A DNA stretch of 64,000 nucleotides from Streptomyces coacervatus (GTDB lineage Bacteria > Actinomycetota > Actinomycetes > Streptomycetales > Streptomycetaceae). The position numbers were made by a program, and so were the translations under genes. The stretch is taken from contig NZ_JARHTP010000016.1 of assembly GCF_029223485.1 (NCBI RefSeq), forward strand, positions 186,001 through 250,000. The letters are read 5' to 3'. Shown piece after piece: positions 61,402 to 64,000 of the stretch; positions within the stretch are counted from its first letter, which is position 1, and each line of letters starts with the position of its first letter. Under the pieces are notes generated by a model. It was not told where the DNA came from. It saw only the letters and a list, made by a program, of their open reading frames with translations, and made no database searches.

Positions 61402-63093
61402 ATGTCACAGACCACGAACCCGCTGCCCCGCGAAGTCGCCGACGCATACGTCGACGAGCTCATCGCCCTCGACCCGGTGACCGGAACGTACCTCGGTGTG
61501 AAGGAGAGTTCGAGCAGGCTGCCCGACCTGTCGCCCGCGGGCCAGGAGGCACTCGCGGAGCTGGCGCGGCGGACGCTGGCGCGGCTCGACGAGGCCGAGC
61601 GGCAGCCCGGCGCGGACAGTGACATCGAGCGCCGCTGCGGCCGGCTGCTGCGCGAGAGGCTGACCGCCGAACTGGCCGTGCACGAGTCCGAGGAGGGCCT
61701 GCGCCGCGTCGGCAACATGGCCACGTCCGCGCACTCGGTGCGCGAGGTGTTCACGGTGACGCCGAACCAGTCCGAGGAGGACTGGGCGGCGATCGCCAAG
61801 CGGCTGCGTGCCGTACCGGCCGCGTTCGCCGGTTACCGCGAGTCCCTCGAACTCGGCCTGGAGCGCAAGCTGTACGCGGCTCCGCGTCCGACGGCCACGT
61901 TCGTCGAACAGCTCACCGAGTGGTCGGACACGGACGGCGAGGGCCGCGGCTGGTTCGAGGACTTCGCCTCGGCGGGCCCCGAGGCGCTGCGCGCGGAGCT
62001 GGACGAGGCGGCCCGCGCGGCGACCGCGGCCGTGGTGGAACTGCGCGACTGGATGCGCGACGTGTACGCGCCGGCGATCGAGGGCGCCTCGAACACGGCG
62101 GGCCGCGAGCGCTACGCCCGCTGGGCGCGCTACTTCAACGGCACGGACCTCGACCTGGACGAGGCGTACGCATACGGCTGGTCCGAGTTCCACCGGCTGC
62201 TCGGCGAGATGAAGCAGGAGGCCGAGAAAATCCTGCCCGGCGCCGAGACGCCCTGGGTGGCGCTCGCCCACCTCGACGAGCACGGCAAGCACATCGACGG
62301 CGTCGACGAGGTCCGCGACTGGCTGCAGGGTCTGATGGACCAGGCGATCGACGAGCTGGACGGCACGCACTTCGAACTCGCCGAGCGGGTGCGGCAGGTG
62401 GAGTCGTGCATCGCCCCGCCCGGCGGCGCGGCAGCCCCGTACTACACGCCTCCTTCGGAGGACTTCTCGCGCCCGGGCCGCACCTGGCTGCCGACGATGG
62501 GGCAGACCCGTTTCCCGGTCTACGACCTCGTCTCGACCTGGTACCACGAGGGCGTACCCGGCCATCACCTCCAGCTCGCGCAGTGGGCGCATGTCGCCGA
62601 GAACCTCTCCCGCTACCAGGCCACCATCGGCGGGGTCAGCGCCAACGCCGAGGGCTGGGCGCTGTATGCGGAGCGGCTGATGGACGAGCTCGGCTATCTC
62701 AAGGACGCGGAGCAGCGGCTCGGCTACCTCGACGCGCAGATGATGCGGGCCGCCCGGGTCATCGTCGACATCGGCATGCACCTGGAGCTGGAGATCCCGG
62801 CGGACTCCCCCTTCCACCCCGGCGAGCACTGGACTCCCGAGCTGGCCCAGGAGTTCTTCGGCGCGCACAGCAGCCGCTCGGCGGACTTCGTGGAGAGCGA
62901 GCTGACCCGCTATCTGACCATCCCGGGGCAGGCGATCGGCTACAAGCTCGGCGAGCGGGCCTGGCTGCAGGGCCGCGAGAAGGCGCGCGAGCGGCACGGC
63001 GACGCGTTCGACCTCAAGGCCTGGCACATGGCGGCGCTCTCGCAGGGCTCGCTCGGCCTGGACGACCTGGTGGACGAGCTCGCCCAGCTCTGA
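61402..63093 (+). CDS. DUF885 family protein (probable zinc peptidase)
   Basis: This 563-residue protein of the DUF885 family carries a zinc-metallopeptidase-like motif: WYHEGVPGHHLQLAQ (HExxPGHH) followed by GGVSANAEGWALYAERLMDE, which supplies a downstream Glu. The pattern resembles M32-like carboxypeptidases, and no signal peptide is present. The ATG at 61402 is used because GAGGA lies 9 nt upstream; two earlier ATGs at 61387 and 61393 overlap this site. It converges on an SDR gene 12 bp away. Confidence 0.9.
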   Translation: MSQTTNPLPREVADAYVDELIALDPVTGTYLGVKESSSRLPDLSPAGQEALAELARRTLARLDEAERQPGADSDIERRCGRLLRERLTAELAVHESEEGLRRVGNMATSAHSVREVFTVTPNQSEEDWAAIAKRLRAVPAAFAGYRESLELGLERKLYAAPRPTATFVEQLTEWSDTDGEGRGWFEDFASAGPEALRAELDEAARAATAAVVELRDWMRDVYAPAIEGASNTAGRERYARWARYFNGTDLDLDEAYAYGWSEFHRLLGEMKQEAEKILPGAETPWVALAHLDEHGKHIDGVDEVRDWLQGLMDQAIDELDGTHFELAERVRQVESCIAPPGGAAAPYYTPPSEDFSRPGRTWLPTMGQTRFPVYDLVSTWYHEGVPGHHLQLAQWAHVAENLSRYQATIGGVSANAEGWALYAERLMDELGYLKDAEQRLGYLDAQMMRAARVIVDIGMHLELEIPADSPFHPGEHWTPELAQEFFGAHSSRSADFVESELTRYLTIPGQAIGYKLGERAWLQGREKARERHGDAFDLKAWHMAALSQGSLGLDDLVDELAQL

Positions 63094-63105
63094 CGATCCG
63101 TCACG

Positions 63106-63951
63106 TCAGTGGCGGAAGCCGCCTTCCGAGTCGATCACCTGGCCCGTGATCCAGTCCGCCTCGTCCGTGGCGAGCCATGCGATGAGGCGGGCCGGGTCGT
63201 CGGGCATGCCCCAGCGGCCGGAAGGGAATCGCGCGGCAACCGCCTCGTATGTCTCCCCGGTCGCGTAATCCGTGTCCACGGGACCGGGGTTGACGGTGTT
63301 CACCGTGATCGCCTGCTGGGCGAGCGTGGTCGACAGGGAGCGTGTGATCGAGGCGAGTGCGCCCTTCTGGAGGGCGTAGGCGATCTCGCCGGGCATACCG
63401 CCGGCGATGTCCTGGCCGGAGGTCATCATCACGACGCGTCCGCCGGTGGTGCGCGAGGGCAGTGCGGCGCGGTGCCGGGCGTAGGCCTGGACGAGCAGCA
63501 GCACCGAACGCGTGTCGACCGCCCAGTGCGCGTCGAGCATTGCGGCGTCGATGGTGTCGAGGGTGCCGTCGCTGCCGCTGAGGGCGTGGTTGGCGACCAG
63601 GATGTCGAGCCGTCCGCCGAGTGCCGAGCCGGCCGTGGCGATCAGTCGGTCGGGCGCGGCCGGGTCGCTGAGGTCGCCGGGTCCCCCGACGATCCGGGCC
63701 GCCGGGTCACCGAGCGCCGCACGTACGGAGGCGATCACGTCCTCGGTGCGGTCGGCGCCCCAGGGCATGGCGGTGTCGTGCGGCACGTGGTGGTGCACAT
63801 AGACGCTCGCTCCGTACGCGGCGAGCCGCCGGGCCACGGCATGTCCGATGCCGGCACGTCTGCTGGCCCCGGTCACCAGGGCGGTGCGGCCGCGCAGGGG
63901 CAGCGGGTCACGGCGCAGGTCTTCGGGGGCGGGGTGCGGAAGCCGGGGCAT
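63106..63951 (-). CDS. SDR-family oxidoreductase
   Basis: This 281-residue short-chain dehydrogenase has a cofactor motif LVTGASRRAGIGHAVARRL, with one residue more than the classical TGxxxGxG, NAG-equivalent VANHALSG, catalytic Ser in MMTSGQDIAGG, and YxxxK in AYALQKGAL. The end WITGQVIDSEGGF is typical of enoyl/3-oxoacyl-ACP reductase-like SDRs. The substrate is unknown. The upstream 49 bp to the window edge hold no other gene. Confidence 0.9.
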   Translation of the reverse strand: MPRLPHPAPEDLRRDPLPLRGRTALVTGASRRAGIGHAVARRLAAYGASVYVHHHVPHDTAMPWGADRTEDVIASVRAALGDPAARIVGGPGDLSDPAAPDRLIATAGSALGGRLDILVANHALSGSDGTLDTIDAAMLDAHWAVDTRSVLLLVQAYARHRAALPSRTTGGRVVMMTSGQDIAGGMPGEIAYALQKGALASITRSLSTTLAQQAITVNTVNPGPVDTDYATGETYEAVAARFPSGRWGMPDDPARLIAWLATDEADWITGQVIDSEGGFRH

Positions 63952-64000
63952 GGACGACCATGATGGGCAACGCTCCGACCCGGCGCACGCGATTATCCGT

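Overview
The window is high-GC actinobacterial DNA and is almost certainly from a Streptomyces chromosome. The signs are dense GC-rich coding with frequent GTG and TTG starts, a WhiJ/abaA-type regulator trio with a DUF397 protein, an actinobacterial c-di-AMP riboswitch ahead of an NlpC/P60 hydrolase, an ECF41 sigma factor, a DUF3558 lipoprotein, and two intergenic repeat families of the kind seen in this genus. The order urease - ClpP - NlpC/P60 - LysR - abaA-like trio - biotin genes resembles the corresponding part of the S. coelicolor chromosome; this is from memory and was not checked. I saw no rRNA, tRNA, CRISPR array or intact insertion sequence.

Region by region: 1-3.4 kb holds a urease operon on the minus strand (ureABCF and the start of ureG), with a repeat between ureF and ureG. 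At 3.7-5.0 kb an orphan YefM/Phd antitoxin diverges from an orphan ClpP across a TGTACA-type palindrome. At 5.4-6.1 kb a c-di-AMP riboswitch precedes a secreted NlpC/P60 hydrolase. At 6.1-7.1 kb there are remnants of a divergent LysE/LysR pair, both cut at an intergenic repeat. At 7.2-8.9 kb lies a HATPase / XRE / DUF397 set. At 9.0-13.5 kb is the biotin locus, bioF divergent from bioBAD. At 13.6-18.4 kb there are two oxidoreductase/TetR units with clear palindromic operators. At 18.5-22.9 kb is a complete PQQ operon (pqqABCDE) with a PQQ-dependent sugar dehydrogenase as its first gene, followed by a LAL-like regulator.

At 25.5-32 kb there are a lipase, a methyltransferase, an Arc/Fic-type toxin-antitoxin pair with its own operator, a MacB-like ABC exporter and an LLM-family oxidoreductase. 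At 32.3-35.8 kb a PucR regulator diverges from a ferredoxin reductase / fatty acid desaturase operon; this block is flanked by a GNAT fragment on one side and an intact GNAT gene on the other. At 36.8-42.3 kb are two CNNM-type CBS proteins, an SGNH hydrolase, purB and mug. At 42.7-46.3 kb an ABC-2 transporter diverges from a two-component system, with a repeated CCTCCCCC motif between them. At 46.5-48.5 kb a ROK regulator and a HutC-type GntR regulator converge on a strong terminator.

At 48.7-53.7 kb are ECF41 with a divergent oxidoreductase, an alpha/beta hydrolase, an EamA exporter with an overlong C-terminus, and a MocR regulator. At 53.8-55.4 kb is a Tat-exported PhoD phosphatase with a probable PHO box. 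At 55.6-59.6 kb is a translationally coupled SWIM zinc-finger / large DUF6493 pair of unknown function. At 59.8-64 kb are a membrane-ACT-GNAT fusion protein, a DUF885 metallopeptidase-like protein and an SDR.

The best candidates for undescribed biology are the SWIM-DUF6493 pair, the orphan YefM-ClpP divergent unit, and the membrane-anchored ACT-GNAT protein.
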